This document shows positions 1 to 7,584 of a stretch of DNA of 52,907 nucleotides, piece by piece. The stretch comes from Anaerolineales bacterium UBA3082 (lineage in GTDB: Bacteria; Chloroflexota; Anaerolineae; UBA7937): positions 1 to 52,907 of the forward strand of contig DFBK01000030.1 in NCBI GenBank assembly GCA_002366595.1, given 5' to 3'. The notes under the pieces are model-generated. The model made no database searches, was not told the origin of the DNA, and saw nothing but the letters and a program-made list of their open reading frames with translations. The translations under genes and the position numbers were made by a program. Position 1 is the stretch's first letter, and every line of letters starts with the position of its first letter.

Positions 1-432
1 GATGACCCGCCGGGAACTTCGGGCCGAATAGGGGGTCATATACCTCAGATAGAGCCTCTTCCAAGGGTTGAACCCCCCAGGGAAGAGGAGGAAACTCAAA
101 TCGTAAATGGTGACTACCCCGGGACAGGAACTGAAGAGAGGCTGTACGAAGGCCAGGGAGTGGATGAGGTCGATCCTCTCCTTCACCAATTGAAGGGGCA
201 GAACGGCCTGTTCCCAGAGGATGCGTACCAGGGGGTTTCCGGTAGGCAGTCGGCTGAAGCGGAGATCTACCTGGGGGAAGAGCCCCTCGGCTTTCCGTTC
301 CCCCAAGAAGGCGGTGTACCGATGGTCGGAAGGGGGCAAGTGAGCCAGGAGGTTATAGATATACCAGGTGATGCCCGCAGCCCGGTAATCCCCCGATAGA
401 GAGAGAAGTTGAGCGTTGAGACCGATATGCAT
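1..432 (-). CDS. Glycosyltransferase family 4, N-terminal part (cut by window edge)
   Basis: Reading the minus strand from an ATG at 432 gives 144 uninterrupted codons to the window edge, starting MHIGLNAQLLSLSGDYRAAG. This is the usual opening of a GT4-type retaining glycosyltransferase: a first beta strand, then a Gly-containing loop (SGDYRAAGITWYIYNLL) that contacts the nucleotide sugar, and later the segment VTIYDLSFLLFPGGF, comparable to the TIHDL motif of the neighbouring enzyme. The C-terminal Rossmann half with the donor-binding EX7E motif lies outside the window. It is the last visible gene of a minus-strand run with two more glycosyltransferases and galE, 22 bp after the stop of its upstream neighbour. 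The role is inferred to be transfer of a sugar during surface polysaccharide or glycolipid synthesis; donor and acceptor cannot be told. Confidence 0.8.
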   Translation of the reverse strand, partial: MHIGLNAQLLSLSGDYRAAGITWYIYNLLAHLPPSDHRYTAFLGERKAEGLFPQVDLRFSRLPTGNPLVRILWEQAVLPLQLVKERIDLIHSLAFVQPLFSSCPGVVTIYDLSFLLFPGGFNPWKRLYLRYMTPYSARSSRRVI

Positions 433-454
433 CTTGACTCTATTATATCACAAA

Positions 455-1552
455 CTATTTGATCTCCTGGTAAACCTGGTAGGTCTCCCAGGCGATCTGG
501 GCCTGGGTATACCGTTCCAGCACCCGCTCTCTCCCAGCCCGAGCCAACCTCTGCCTCAACTTCTCATCTCCCCTGATCTTCTCTATCGCCTCTCTTAAGG
601 CTAAGGCGTCATCCTCGGGGAATATGAGCCCCGTATCGCCGATGACCTGAGGGATCTCCCCCGAATTGGACCCCACCACCGGCACACCGGAGGCCATAGC
701 CTCGATGAGCACCCGCCCAAACTGCTCTTTCCAATGGGGGCGGGTGCGGGAGGGGAGAACGAGGAGGTCTAACCCGTGGTAGTAGTCGGGCATCCCTGGC
801 GAGGGGATGGGGGGGTCGAAAATCACACGCTCTTTTAAGCCCAGTTCCTGAACCAGACTTTGCAACCGCCCTTTCTGAGGCCCGCTTCCCAAGATGTGGA
901 GGCGCCACTCTCCAGGAAGGCCAGAGAGGGCGTGGAGGAGGAGATCTACCCCTTTCTCCTCTACCAGCCTTCCTATACATCCGATGCAGAAACCCCCTTC
1001 TCGTTTCTCCTGCGCATGGGGCTTGTATATCTCGGGGTCAACTCCGAATTGGGGGATGACGGCCACCCGACCACGGTACCCCTTGGCTCGCAGAACTTCT
1101 TTCCCCTCTCGATTTCCAGCGATGGCGTAGGCGGCACTTTTGAGGTTATATCGCTCCATCCAACTGAAGGGGGGAGGGTAGCGGCGCAAGAGGTTCTGCC
1201 AGGTGAAAAAGAGAGCCCGAGCCCCGGCCTTCTTAGACAAGCGCATCGCTTGGAATGTAGCCAAGTTGTACGGTTCCTCATCGATATGGACGATCTCCGG
1301 TTTGAAACGCTCTACCTGGTTCCTTAGGCCGGGGTAGAAATGGAGATGGAAATGGCCGTTGAGGGCCAGGGGCTCTACCAGGAGTTCGTAGCCTGAGGTG
1401 TGGAGCCTCTCCAGGGGTATCTTTCTCCCCTTCTCCAGCCAGTAGGGGGGCACGATGAGCGCGAGTTCGATATCCTCGAACTTGGCTAACTCCTCGATTT
1501 TTCTCTGATAGGCCCCTACCACGCAGGCCTTGGAGATCATGAGTACCCGCAT
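455..1552 (-). CDS. Glycosyltransferase family 4
   Basis: A 365-residue GT-B fold glycosyltransferase. The start is placed at the ATG at 1552 (MRVLMISKACVVGAYQRK), because GAGGTAA lies just upstream and the longer frame would run into the preceding gene. The N-terminal half has the acceptor-side Rossmann strand and VHIDEEPYN. The C-terminal half has the hallmark segment GCIGRLVEEKGVDLLLHAL, then LHILGSGPQKGRL, and the donor-binding EAMASGVPVVGSNSGEIPQVI region, where the EX7E-type glutamates bind the nucleotide sugar. No membrane segment or signal is seen, so it should act at the cytoplasmic face of the membrane. It starts 2 bp after the stop of the next glycosyltransferase gene, so the two are almost surely co-transcribed and coupled. 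Substrates are unknown. Confidence 0.9.
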   Translation of the reverse strand: MRVLMISKACVVGAYQRKIEELAKFEDIELALIVPPYWLEKGRKIPLERLHTSGYELLVEPLALNGHFHLHFYPGLRNQVERFKPEIVHIDEEPYNLATFQAMRLSKKAGARALFFTWQNLLRRYPPPFSWMERYNLKSAAYAIAGNREGKEVLRAKGYRGRVAVIPQFGVDPEIYKPHAQEKREGGFCIGCIGRLVEEKGVDLLLHALSGLPGEWRLHILGSGPQKGRLQSLVQELGLKERVIFDPPIPSPGMPDYYHGLDLLVLPSRTRPHWKEQFGRVLIEAMASGVPVVGSNSGEIPQVIGDTGLIFPEDDALALREAIEKIRGDEKLRQRLARAGRERVLERYTQAQIAWETYQVYQEIK

Positions 1553-1554
1553 AG

Positions 1555-2676
1555 TTACCTCTTGGCTGCCACTTGCTTGTAGACCTCTTGGGTCTCCCTT
1601 GCGGTCTTTCGCCAACTGAACTTCTGAGCCTGCTTCACCGCCTTGGCGCTGAGTTCCTCTCGTCTCTGAGGGCTGGTGAGCAAGGCTACCATCGCTTCAC
1701 CCCAGGCTGCGGGCTTCTGGGGATCGACCAGCACCCCACCATCACCCACCACCTCCGGGAGGGAGGCAGCATGGGAGGCAATGACCGGGGTGCCGCAGGC
1801 CATAGCCTCTAGGGGGGGCAAACCGAACCCCTCGTAGAGGGAGGGGTAGAGGAAGAGAGTGGCCAATCCATAAAGGGCTGGCTTCTCCTCCTCCGGCACC
1901 CAGCCGATGAAGCGCACAGCGTCGCTCACCCCGGCCTCCTCCGCCAAGCGGCGAGGATGGGGAAAGAAATGGGTGTCCTTACTGGGCAACATCCCAGCGA
2001 TCACCAGCGGACATTTATCGCCTAACCTCTCCTTTAGGCGCATGAACCCCTTGAACAAGGTGTTCATGTTCTTCCGTTGGTCGAAACCGCCCAGGTAGAG
2101 GATGAATTGGCGAGGCAAATCGTATTTCCGCCTCACTCGGTCCAATTGAACGCCCTCCAGTTGAGGTTGAAACCTTTCGTGGGCGGCCAGGGGGATAACA
2201 TGGACTCTCTCTCCGGGTATTTTGAGGAGGCTGGTTATGTCTCTTTTCGAGGAGTGGGAGTCGGTGATGATGGCTGCGGCGCGTTTGGCGGCGATGGAGA
2301 CCAGCCTAGTGTAGAGGCGCACCAAGATGGAGCCTTTATAGGCGGGCAGGATAAAGGGGATGAGGTCATGGATGGTGGCCACCGTAGGGGTGGAGGGGTA
2401 AAGGGGTGGGGCGAAGTAGGGCACGTGAGCCACCTCCATCCCCCGGCAGGCCCTAGGGAAGGAGACCTGCTCAAACCAAACCTTAGCCAGGTTCTCGTTT
2501 TTGGAGAAAGGGGTATCGATAAGGCGATGGTGGGGGTCTTCTGTGCCCGGTTTATGGCGGGGGAGAAAGAGCGTGTACTCAGTCTCTAGCGCCATCAACT
2601 CTCGAACTAGGCAGCGCGTATATTGGCCGCTGCCTGTCTGGGGTTCCCAGAAGAGGCCGTTTATACCCACCCGCAT
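1555..2676 (-). CDS. Glycosyltransferase family 4 (mannosyltransferase-like)
   Basis: A 373-residue protein of the GT4 family. It shows [20 protein letters not shown] (Gly-rich acceptor loop), [11 protein letters not shown], the hinge-side [19 protein letters not shown] motif typical of mannosyltransferase-type GT4 enzymes, [16 protein letters not shown], and the [20 protein letters not shown] segment containing the EX7E donor site. The family transfers a sugar from an NDP-sugar with retention of configuration, commonly in O-antigen, capsule or glycolipid assembly. It lies 4 bp downstream of galE and 2 bp upstream of another GT4 gene, giving a compact minus-strand operon. Which sugar is moved cannot be read from the sequence; calling it mannosyltransferase-like rests only on overall motif spacing. 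Confidence 0.88.
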   Translation of the reverse strand: MRVGINGLFWEPQTGSGQYTRCLVRELMALETEYTLFLPRHKPGTEDPHHRLIDTPFSKNENLAKVWFEQVSFPRACRGMEVAHVPYFAPPLYPSTPTVATIHDLIPFILPAYKGSILVRLYTRLVSIAAKRAAAIITDSHSSKRDITSLLKIPGERVHVIPLAAHERFQPQLEGVQLDRVRRKYDLPRQFILYLGGFDQRKNMNTLFKGFMRLKERLGDKCPLVIAGMLPSKDTHFFPHPRRLAEEAGVSDAVRFIGWVPEEEKPALYGLATLFLYPSLYEGFGLPPLEAMACGTPVIASHAASLPEVVGDGGVLVDPQKPAAWGEAMVALLTSPQRREELSAKAVKQAQKFSWRKTARETQEVYKQVAAKR

Positions 2677-2680
2677 TTTA

Positions 2681-3658
2681 TTATTCCGGGTAGCCCTGGG
2701 GGTTGGCCTGGTGCCACCGCCAAGCGCTCTCTAGTATGCTCTCCAAATGAGGATACCGGGGCTGCCAGCCCAGTTCTCTCTCAATCTTCTCCGCGCTGGC
2801 TATCTTGATCGGGGCATCGCCCGGCCTCCGAGGCCGCTCGACGGTGGGGATGGGATGGCCGGTGACCCGGCGAGCGGTTTCGATGACCTCCTTCACCGAG
2901 TAGCCATGGCCATTGCCCAGGTTGTAGATGCCGCTTCTCTCCTCCAGGGCCCCCAAGGCCAGGATATGGGCTTGGGCTAAGTCTAAGACATGGATGTAGT
3001 CACGGATGCAGGTGCCATCAGGGGTAGGGTAGTCGGTACCGTAGATCTCCAGGTGGTCTCGCTGCCCCAGGGCCACCTGGAGCACTCGGGGGATGAGGTG
3101 GCTTTCCGGCCGGTGATCCTCGCCCCGCTGGGGAGTGGCCCCCGCGGCGTTGAAATAGCGCAGAGCGGCGTACCGCAGGCCATGTATTCGCTCGAACCAG
3201 GCCAACATCCGTTCCACTAGGAGTTTGGACTCTCCATAAGGGTTGATGGGCTGAAGGGGGTCGTTTTCTAGTATCCGCTCTCGGACGGGGATGCCGTAAA
3301 CATCTGCAGTGGAGGAGAGGACGAACCGCGCGACGCCCTGAGTTACCGCGGCCTCCAGGAGGTTGAGGCTGCCCAGGGCGTTGTTGCGGAGATAAAGGGC
3401 CGGCTTCTCCATCGATTCGCCGGACTCGATGAGAGCGGCGAAATGCATCACGGCAAAAAAATCGTGCTCCTCGAAGAGTTTGGCCAGGGCCTCTTGGTCC
3501 AAGAGGTCCCCACGGACGAAAGTCGCCTCTTTGGGCACCGCCGCACGGTGGCCTCGGAGTAGGCTATCGAAGACCAACACCTCGTGCCCGGCCTGAATCA
3601 ACTCCTGGGCCACGATGCTCCCGATATAGCCCGCCCCGCCGGTGACCAAGATATTCAT
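2681..3658 (-). CDS. galE: UDP-glucose 4-epimerase
   Basis: A 325-residue extended short-chain dehydrogenase. It begins [20 protein letters not shown], the GxxGxxG NAD-binding motif. The catalytic YxxxK is in [14 protein letters not shown], preceded by the active-site Ser/Thr in [10 protein letters not shown], where GalE usually reads SSSAAVYG. Family segments [32 protein letters not shown] and [11 protein letters not shown] follow. The enzyme interconverts UDP-glucose and UDP-galactose using bound NAD in the cytoplasm. An AGAGGAAAT ribosome site precedes the ATG. It is the first gene of the minus-strand sugar operon and probably supplies UDP-galactose (or an N-acetyl derivative) to the glycosyltransferases downstream. 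GalE itself is more likely than a GDP-sugar epimerase because of the RDYIHV and GNGxGYSV motifs. Confidence 0.92.
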   Translation of the reverse strand: MNILVTGGAGYIGSIVAQELIQAGHEVLVFDSLLRGHRAAVPKEATFVRGDLLDQEALAKLFEEHDFFAVMHFAALIESGESMEKPALYLRNNALGSLNLLEAAVTQGVARFVLSSTADVYGIPVRERILENDPLQPINPYGESKLLVERMLAWFERIHGLRYAALRYFNAAGATPQRGEDHRPESHLIPRVLQVALGQRDHLEIYGTDYPTPDGTCIRDYIHVLDLAQAHILALGALEERSGIYNLGNGHGYSVKEVIETARRVTGHPIPTVERPRRPGDAPIKIASAEKIERELGWQPRYPHLESILESAWRWHQANPQGYPE

Positions 3659-3752
3659 ATTTCCTCTCTTTTCTCATTGTACCCTTTCTTGGGCCATTCC
3701 TCAAGGGCCGGTATCTCTCATCTCTACCGCTTTCTGGGCGTGTGGGGTATGC

Positions 3753-3809
3753 GTAGCGTCGCCCTTTAGGGCGACGATCTCCCCCGTCGGGCTAAAAGCC
3801 CGACGCTAC
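3753..3809. repeat. BIME/REP-like paired palindrome
   Basis: Two hairpins sit side by side between galE and the next plus-strand gene. The first pairs GTCGCCCT with AGGGCGAC (3758-3775). The second pairs GTCGGGCT with AGCCCGAC (3786-3804). The outer ends GTAGCGTCG (3753) and CGACGCTAC (3801) are also complementary, so the whole unit can fold into a cruciform-like structure. This arrangement is that of bacterial interspersed mosaic or REP elements, which usually lie between genes and can stabilise or end transcripts. It is between divergently oriented genes here, so a terminator role is less likely. Only one unit was seen in the window. Confidence 0.7.
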
Positions 3810-3951
3810 TAATGGAGAGGCTCGTTGTTGTAAGAGGGAACAAAGTGGGATATAATGAGGTTGTAGGGAAGGTTCTAGGTGAACTGGCTATTCAGGATGA
3901 TCTTGCGGATTAACCCACGACCCACCGCTGTACCATCTGGGCAAGAGAGGG

Positions 3952-4215
3952 GTGGATCGTCGGCTTGAGGTCTGGAATCAGACGAGGGACAGAGAAATGG
4001 AGAAGAAACTTGAGGAATTGATGAGGAGAAAAGCAGACCTGGAACATGCCTTGAAAGCAAGGGGCGCTCGATGGGTCATCGATCAAGAAAAGCCAGGCAG
4101 GTTCAATCTGACGTTTCCTGGCAGGGAGTATATTACGCCTGAGGTCGAGCAGATACGAGCTGAGTGGGTGAGAATCACAGAGGAGATCGAGCGATTGACA
4201 TCTCCCACTGAATGA
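3952..4215 (+). CDS. Small hypothetical coiled-coil protein
   Basis: An 87-codon frame, GTG at 3952 or ATG at 3997. The ATG option has GAGGGACAGAG just upstream, while the GTG has AGAGAGG very close to it. The protein is rich in Glu, Arg and Leu with heptad-like spacing (MEKKLEELMRRKADLEHALK and IRAEWVRITEEIERL), so two helices, perhaps a helical hairpin, are expected, with no membrane segment. I do not recognise a family. It is followed 26 bp later by the first copy of a 28-bp intergenic repeat and then by a second unknown gene on the same strand, suggesting one transcript. It could be non-coding, but its codon use and clean spacing to neighbours argue for a gene. Confidence 0.5.
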   Translation: MDRRLEVWNQTRDREMEKKLEELMRRKADLEHALKARGARWVIDQEKPGRFNLTFPGREYITPEVEQIRAEWVRITEEIERLTSPTE

Positions 4216-4240
4216 GATGTAGAATCAGGAACGAAAGCCA

Positions 4241-4268
4241 CCCACCTCTTCTGCGGCAGGGTGAGAGG
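4241..4268 (+). repeat. Intergenic 28-bp repeat, copy 1
   Basis: Core CCACCTCTTCTGCGGCAGG followed by GTGAGAGG. It recurs with 1-4 differences at 4624-4651 and 5424-5451, always after a stop codon and directly before a start codon on the plus strand. Here the GTGAGAGGAG end lies 6 nt before the GTG start at 4277 and probably serves as its ribosome binding site. Confidence 0.7.
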
Positions 4269-4276
4269 AGACCACA

Positions 4277-4603
4277 GTGACATTAGAAGAGAGAACGTGG
4301 CAAATCAAATATTGCGGCTCCAGAGAAGTATTCAAACGGGGCATCTGGGAAGGACTGTTCTGCGTTGTGGGGGATGATGAGCAGGAACACAAAGTGAACG
4401 TGGAACTATCAATGGAATTGCGGGCCAATATTCAGAGCGAGTGGCCTGAGATTGATGGTGACCCAGACCTCCTCATTTCTAATCTCGGCAAGAAGGCCAT
4501 CCAGGCTCAGTTACGGCAACGAGGCGAGGTAGATAAGATCATACGCCTCTACAAGGGGCAATATCCCGGCTATCCAGGACCACCGGATGTAGAGGAGGAA
4601 TAA
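4277..4603 (+). CDS. Hypothetical protein
   Basis: A 108-residue frame starting at a GTG (4277) whose ribosome site GAGAGGAG comes from the end of the intergenic repeat. The sequence (MTLEERTWQIKYCGSREVFK, then GIWEGLFCVVGDDEQEHKV and LSMELRANIQSEWPEIDGD) predicts a small soluble alpha/beta protein with an acidic C-terminus ending PGYPGPPDVEEE. No signal peptide, membrane helix or known catalytic motif is visible, and I do not recognise the family. It lies between another unknown small gene and a possible nuclease gene, all on the same strand and separated only by the repeat, so they may form one functional unit. Confidence 0.6.
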   Translation: MTLEERTWQIKYCGSREVFKRGIWEGLFCVVGDDEQEHKVNVELSMELRANIQSEWPEIDGDPDLLISNLGKKAIQAQLRQRGEVDKIIRLYKGQYPGYPGPPDVEEE

Positions 4604-4623
4604 CCTTCCTCACCATTATCCAC

Positions 4624-4651
4624 GCCACCTCTTCCGCGGCAGGGTGAGAGG
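4624..4651 (+). repeat. Intergenic 28-bp repeat, copy 2
   Basis: GCCACCTCTTCCGCGGCAGG followed by GTGAGAGG, one C/T change from copy 1 in the core. It is followed by an ATG at about 4658 that opens a 13-codon frame ending in TAG, which overlaps the ATG at 4694 of the next gene. A translated leader peptide is possible but unproven. Confidence 0.7.
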
Positions 4652-4693
4652 GGAGCCGTATGGTAACGCGAATTGGATTTAGAGGGGAAGATA

Positions 4694-5395
4694 ATGCCTA
4701 GATCGCAGAAGGCCCGGCGTCTCAGGGAGGCTGAAGTCAAGCTGGCCATTGGAGACTGGCTGACCAACTTGGGTCTTCAGGTGTTTGACGAAAGACAGAA
4801 TAGAGATCGCCCCAAATGGGGAGTGTTCGAAATTAGAAAGATGGGCCGGAAGATTGGCCGTGGGAAACGACCGGATCTCGTCGTGCGCGGGAACCTCATC
4901 GGTGCGCAGACCTTGAAGCAAGGTGCATGGGTGCCCGTCGAACTGAAACCTGGTTATAAGCATCACGATATCTTGAATGGTTTTGATGCCATCCTGGACT
5001 GTTTCAGTGATTATCTATGGGGTGCCGAGTATTGGGTCGAGAACAAGCCAATAGAGATTGCTGCTTTCGTCTTTGCAACGCTATTCAGTCAGCAAGGTTT
5101 CCTTTTCGAACAGGAAGGTAAGTTCGATCCACGCGGCATCGTCCGGGGCCCTTGGGATGCCTATCCAATGACCTTTACAATCTCCCGTCTTCTCTGGCGT
5201 CAAAGGGACAACCTCGTCAAGCGCTTCCAAATCTTGTCTGGTATTCCCAAGGTGGAAACGAAGCTAAGGGGGAAGCTGCACGCTGGAAGACCGATTCTTG
5301 AGATAGGTGTCCTTATTCAGAACCCGATTGCAGAGCAAGAGGTGCGCTTGATGTTGTCAGAGCGTCCATATCATTGGCGATTTGAACCTGAGTAA
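4694..5395 (+). CDS. Unknown protein, possible PD-(D/E)xK nuclease fold
   Basis: A 233-residue protein. The ATG at 4694 is chosen because GAGGGG lies at the right distance upstream; a TTG at 4673 would add seven residues. It begins with a basic segment (MPRSQKARRLREAEVKLAIG). The most informative stretch is GRGKRPDLVVRGN followed 14 residues later by WVPVELKPGYKHHDILN. This Asp, then Glu-x-Lys pattern on adjacent strands resembles the metal-binding core of PD-(D/E)xK nucleases, and the early Glu in REAEVKLAIGDWL fits the N-terminal helix of that fold. No DNA-binding or ATPase domain is attached. Overall family identity is not recognised. It sits between two copies of the intergenic repeat and upstream of a NYN-domain gene. 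A nuclease role is inference from motif spacing only. Confidence 0.55.
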   Translation: MPRSQKARRLREAEVKLAIGDWLTNLGLQVFDERQNRDRPKWGVFEIRKMGRKIGRGKRPDLVVRGNLIGAQTLKQGAWVPVELKPGYKHHDILNGFDAILDCFSDYLWGAEYWVENKPIEIAAFVFATLFSQQGFLFEQEGKFDPRGIVRGPWDAYPMTFTISRLLWRQRDNLVKRFQILSGIPKVETKLRGKLHAGRPILEIGVLIQNPIAEQEVRLMLSERPYHWRFEPE

Positions 5396-5423
5396 ACACG
5401 GCGCGTGTGAGGGCGGATAACAG

Positions 5424-5451
5424 TCCACCTCTTCTGCGACAGGGTGGGGAC
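5424..5451 (+). repeat. Intergenic 28-bp repeat, copy 3
   Basis: TCCACCTCTTCTGCGACAGG followed by GTGGGGAC, the most diverged copy. It follows the stop of the possible nuclease gene by 28 bp and precedes an ATG (5454) that opens a 50-codon frame overlapping the downstream promoter. That frame is probably not a gene. Confidence 0.6.
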
Positions 5452-5510
5452 AATGAGGCTAAAATATTACAAAATGCTCACTCAAAACCCGAAAATCCTC
5501 TTAGAATTAC

Positions 5511-5539
5511 TTGACAAAATGTCAGATTATTGCTATAAT
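5511..5539 (+). promoter_or_regulatory. Sigma70-type promoter for the NYN gene
   Basis: TTGACA (5511-5516) and TATAAT (5534-5539), both perfect consensus, with a 17-bp spacer. Transcription would start near 5546 and give a leader of about 95 nt before the ATG at 5643. Confidence 0.85.
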
Positions 5540-5588
5540 ATGGCCGTAATAGTAATCTGTCGCGCTACTGGCCCGGCAGAAAGAATAC

Positions 5589-5620
5589 AAAGACCGCTTC
5601 TCTAGCGAGGGGCGGTCTTT
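5589..5620 (+). terminator. Leader hairpin (attenuator-like)
   Basis: AAAGACCGC (5589-5597) pairs with GCGGTCTTT (5612-5620), with a 14-nt loop. The short run of T at its end resembles an intrinsic terminator, yet it lies between a strong promoter and the start codon of the NYN-domain gene. It may act as an attenuator, or end a short transcript upstream of the gene. There is no long T run, so termination may be partial. Confidence 0.6.
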
Positions 5621-5642
5621 GCCATTCCAAAAAGGGGGAACG

Positions 5643-6218
5643 ATGGCTCTAGCAGCCGTATTCATTGATGGAGAGTACCTTCGCAAAGTCCGCGAAAATG
5701 AATTTCCGGATATTTTCCCTGATTACAGCAAGATAGGCTCTGAACTCTGTAAAAGGATAGGGCCAGAGGTTCAACTTCTCCGGACTTATTATTACGACTC
5801 TATGCCGTTCAAGAGCCAGAATCCAGATGAAAAGGAACTTCAACTGCACGAAATAAAACGGAAGATGCTCGATGCCTTTACTTACTTTGAGGATTTTCAA
5901 GTCAGAAAGGGACGTTGCATAAAAGTCTTTGATGCAAGGGGCAAACCGAAATTCCTTCAGAAAGGCATTGATACGTGGATTTCAATCGATCTGACTCGTC
6001 TCAGTGCCACTGGGAGAATAGAACATGCAATCCTTTTAGCAGGTGACGGCGATTTCGTTCCTCCCGTTCTCGCTGCCAAGGAACAGGGCGTAAAAATCTG
6101 GGTTTTCCATGGCCAAAGTTTTTCGCGCGCCCTATACACCGCAGCAGATCGGAGGATTCCAATCACGAGAGATCTGCTATTGAGCATTAAGCGCGAGTCT
6201 CGTAGAATCCAATCATGA
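5643..6218 (+). CDS. NYN domain (LabA/DUF88, PIN-like) protein
   Basis: A 191-residue protein. The start is the ATG at 5643, preceded by AAAGGGGG. It opens MALAAVFIDGEYLRKVR, the FIDGxN-type first motif of NYN domains in which the Asp binds metal. The second acidic cluster is WISIDLTRLSA (about 110-120), and the third is HAILLAGDGDFVPPVLAAKE (about 130-150), the classic SGDxDF signature. A last strand GVKIWVFHG follows. NYN proteins have the PIN/FLAP nuclease fold and are thought to cut RNA, in the cytoplasm. All expected acidic residues are present. It has its own consensus promoter and a leader hairpin, so it may be regulated apart from the genes upstream. Membership of the fold is confident; the RNA target is unknown. 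Confidence 0.88.
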   Translation: MALAAVFIDGEYLRKVRENEFPDIFPDYSKIGSELCKRIGPEVQLLRTYYYDSMPFKSQNPDEKELQLHEIKRKMLDAFTYFEDFQVRKGRCIKVFDARGKPKFLQKGIDTWISIDLTRLSATGRIEHAILLAGDGDFVPPVLAAKEQGVKIWVFHGQSFSRALYTAADRRIPITRDLLLSIKRESRRIQS

Positions 6219-6282
6219 CCTTCCGCATAATCATCTGGGTCGCTGTCTCCACGCCGGAGCGGGCCAAAGATTAGGTGAAAAT

Positions 6283-7572
6283 ATGCGACTTCTGAGACGA
6301 GCCTTCATATTAGCCTCTCTTCTCTTCTCTCTTGTGGGCCAGGCGAGGGCCCAGGGGGAGGCTCATGTAGACCTTCTAACCGTAAAAGGGGCCATCACCC
6401 CCGTCGTGGCTAGTTATATGGAGCGAGGGATCGAGATGGCCGAGGCCGATGGGGCGGAGGCCCTTATCATCGAACTGAACACCCCTGGTGGAGCGGTCTC
6501 GGTGATGGAGGGAGTAGTGCAGCGGATGGCCATCTCCCGGGTTCCCATCGTGGTTTATGTTTACCCTCAGCGGGCCCAGGCGGCCTCGGCAGGGACTTTC
6601 GTCGTCCTGGCGGCTCATGTGGCGGCTATGGCTCCGCAGACGAGCATCGGCGCTGCCAGTCCGGTTGCGGGCCAGGGCGAGGAACTCACCGAGACGGAGC
6701 AAGCCAAGGCGGAAAATATCTTGGTCTCCCTGATTAAGGGGTTGAGCGAGCGGCGAGGAGAGGCGGCGGCGGAATGGGCTGAGAAGGCGGTGCGAGAGGC
6801 GGCTGCGGCTACGGATCAAGAGGCGCTAGAACTGGGAGTTGTGGATTTCGTGGTGCCTACCCTCGATACCTTGCTCCAGGAGTTGGATGGGTTCGAGGTC
6901 GAACTCCAAGGGCAGACGGTGACCCTGGAGACAAAAGGAGCCAGGGTGAACCCCATCCCCATGAACCCCATCGAGAGTTTCCTACACACCATCACCGATC
7001 CCAATATCGCTTTCATCCTTATGACCCTAGGGATAAACGGCCTCATCTTCGAACTCTCTAGTCCGGGCGGATATCTGGCCGGCGTAGTAGGGACTATATG
7101 CATCCTGTTGTCTCTGTATGCTCTGGGGGTCCTTAATGTTAACTATACCGGGTTTCTCTTCATTATCTTGGCCTTCGTTCTCTTCGTAGCCGATATCAAG
7201 GCCCCCACTCATGGCCTCCTCACCGCGGGAGGGATCATCTCCTTTATCTTTGGCTCTCTTATCCTTTTCCAGTCTCCTTTCGCCCGCGTCTCCACCAGTT
7301 TGGTGGTGGGGGTGGGTTTGGGCTCAGGGGGCTTCTTCGCTTTCGCCGTGGCCAAGGCGGTGCAAGCCCGAATGCGGCGGGCTGTTACTGGTCGGGAGGC
7401 GCTCATCGGGGGTGTGGCTGTGGCCCGCACGGATCTAGATCCCACAGGGAGCGTCTTCCTACGAGGCGAATGGTGGAACGCCGTCGCCGAAGGGGAGAGA
7501 ATCCGAAAGGGGGAGCAAGTTGAAGTGATAGGGGTGGATGGTTTCCAATTGAGAGTAAAGAAGAAAAAGTAA
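6283..7572 (+). CDS. nfeD: NfeD-family membrane-bound ClpP-class serine protease
   Basis: A 429-residue protein. It has an N-terminal signal peptide (ILASLLFSLVGQARAQ, cleavage near 24), then a ClpP-fold protease domain (about 28-205) with IIELNTPGG (oxyanion region) and the nucleophile Ser in AASAGTF (Ser102). A Lys of the following helix (142 or 152) would complete a Ser-Lys dyad. About four to five membrane helices follow (about 235-355, for instance GVVGTICILLSLYALGVL and FLFIILAFVLFVADI). An OB-fold NfeD soluble tail (about 365-425, GREALIGGVAVARTDLDPTG) ends the protein. Long NfeD proteins cleave stomatin C-termini and are thought to act in membrane quality control. The stomatin partner gene starts 12 bp downstream, confirming the pair. 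Confidence 0.9.
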   Translation: MRLLRRAFILASLLFSLVGQARAQGEAHVDLLTVKGAITPVVASYMERGIEMAEADGAEALIIELNTPGGAVSVMEGVVQRMAISRVPIVVYVYPQRAQAASAGTFVVLAAHVAAMAPQTSIGAASPVAGQGEELTETEQAKAENILVSLIKGLSERRGEAAAEWAEKAVREAAAATDQEALELGVVDFVVPTLDTLLQELDGFEVELQGQTVTLETKGARVNPIPMNPIESFLHTITDPNIAFILMTLGINGLIFELSSPGGYLAGVVGTICILLSLYALGVLNVNYTGFLFIILAFVLFVADIKAPTHGLLTAGGIISFIFGSLILFQSPFARVSTSLVVGVGLGSGGFFAFAVAKAVQARMRRAVTGREALIGGVAVARTDLDPTGSVFLRGEWWNAVAEGERIRKGEQVEVIGVDGFQLRVKKKK

Positions 7573-7584
7573 GGAGGTAAACCG

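Noticed and set aside
860..1327. Long plus-strand frame opposite the glycosyltransferase gene
   Set aside because: It is the complement of a gene with clear GT4 motifs, has no ribosome site and no family resemblance.
4241..5451. Three repeats as a CRISPR-like array
   Set aside because: Copies are separated by whole genes of different length, not by uniform spacers, and they diverge.
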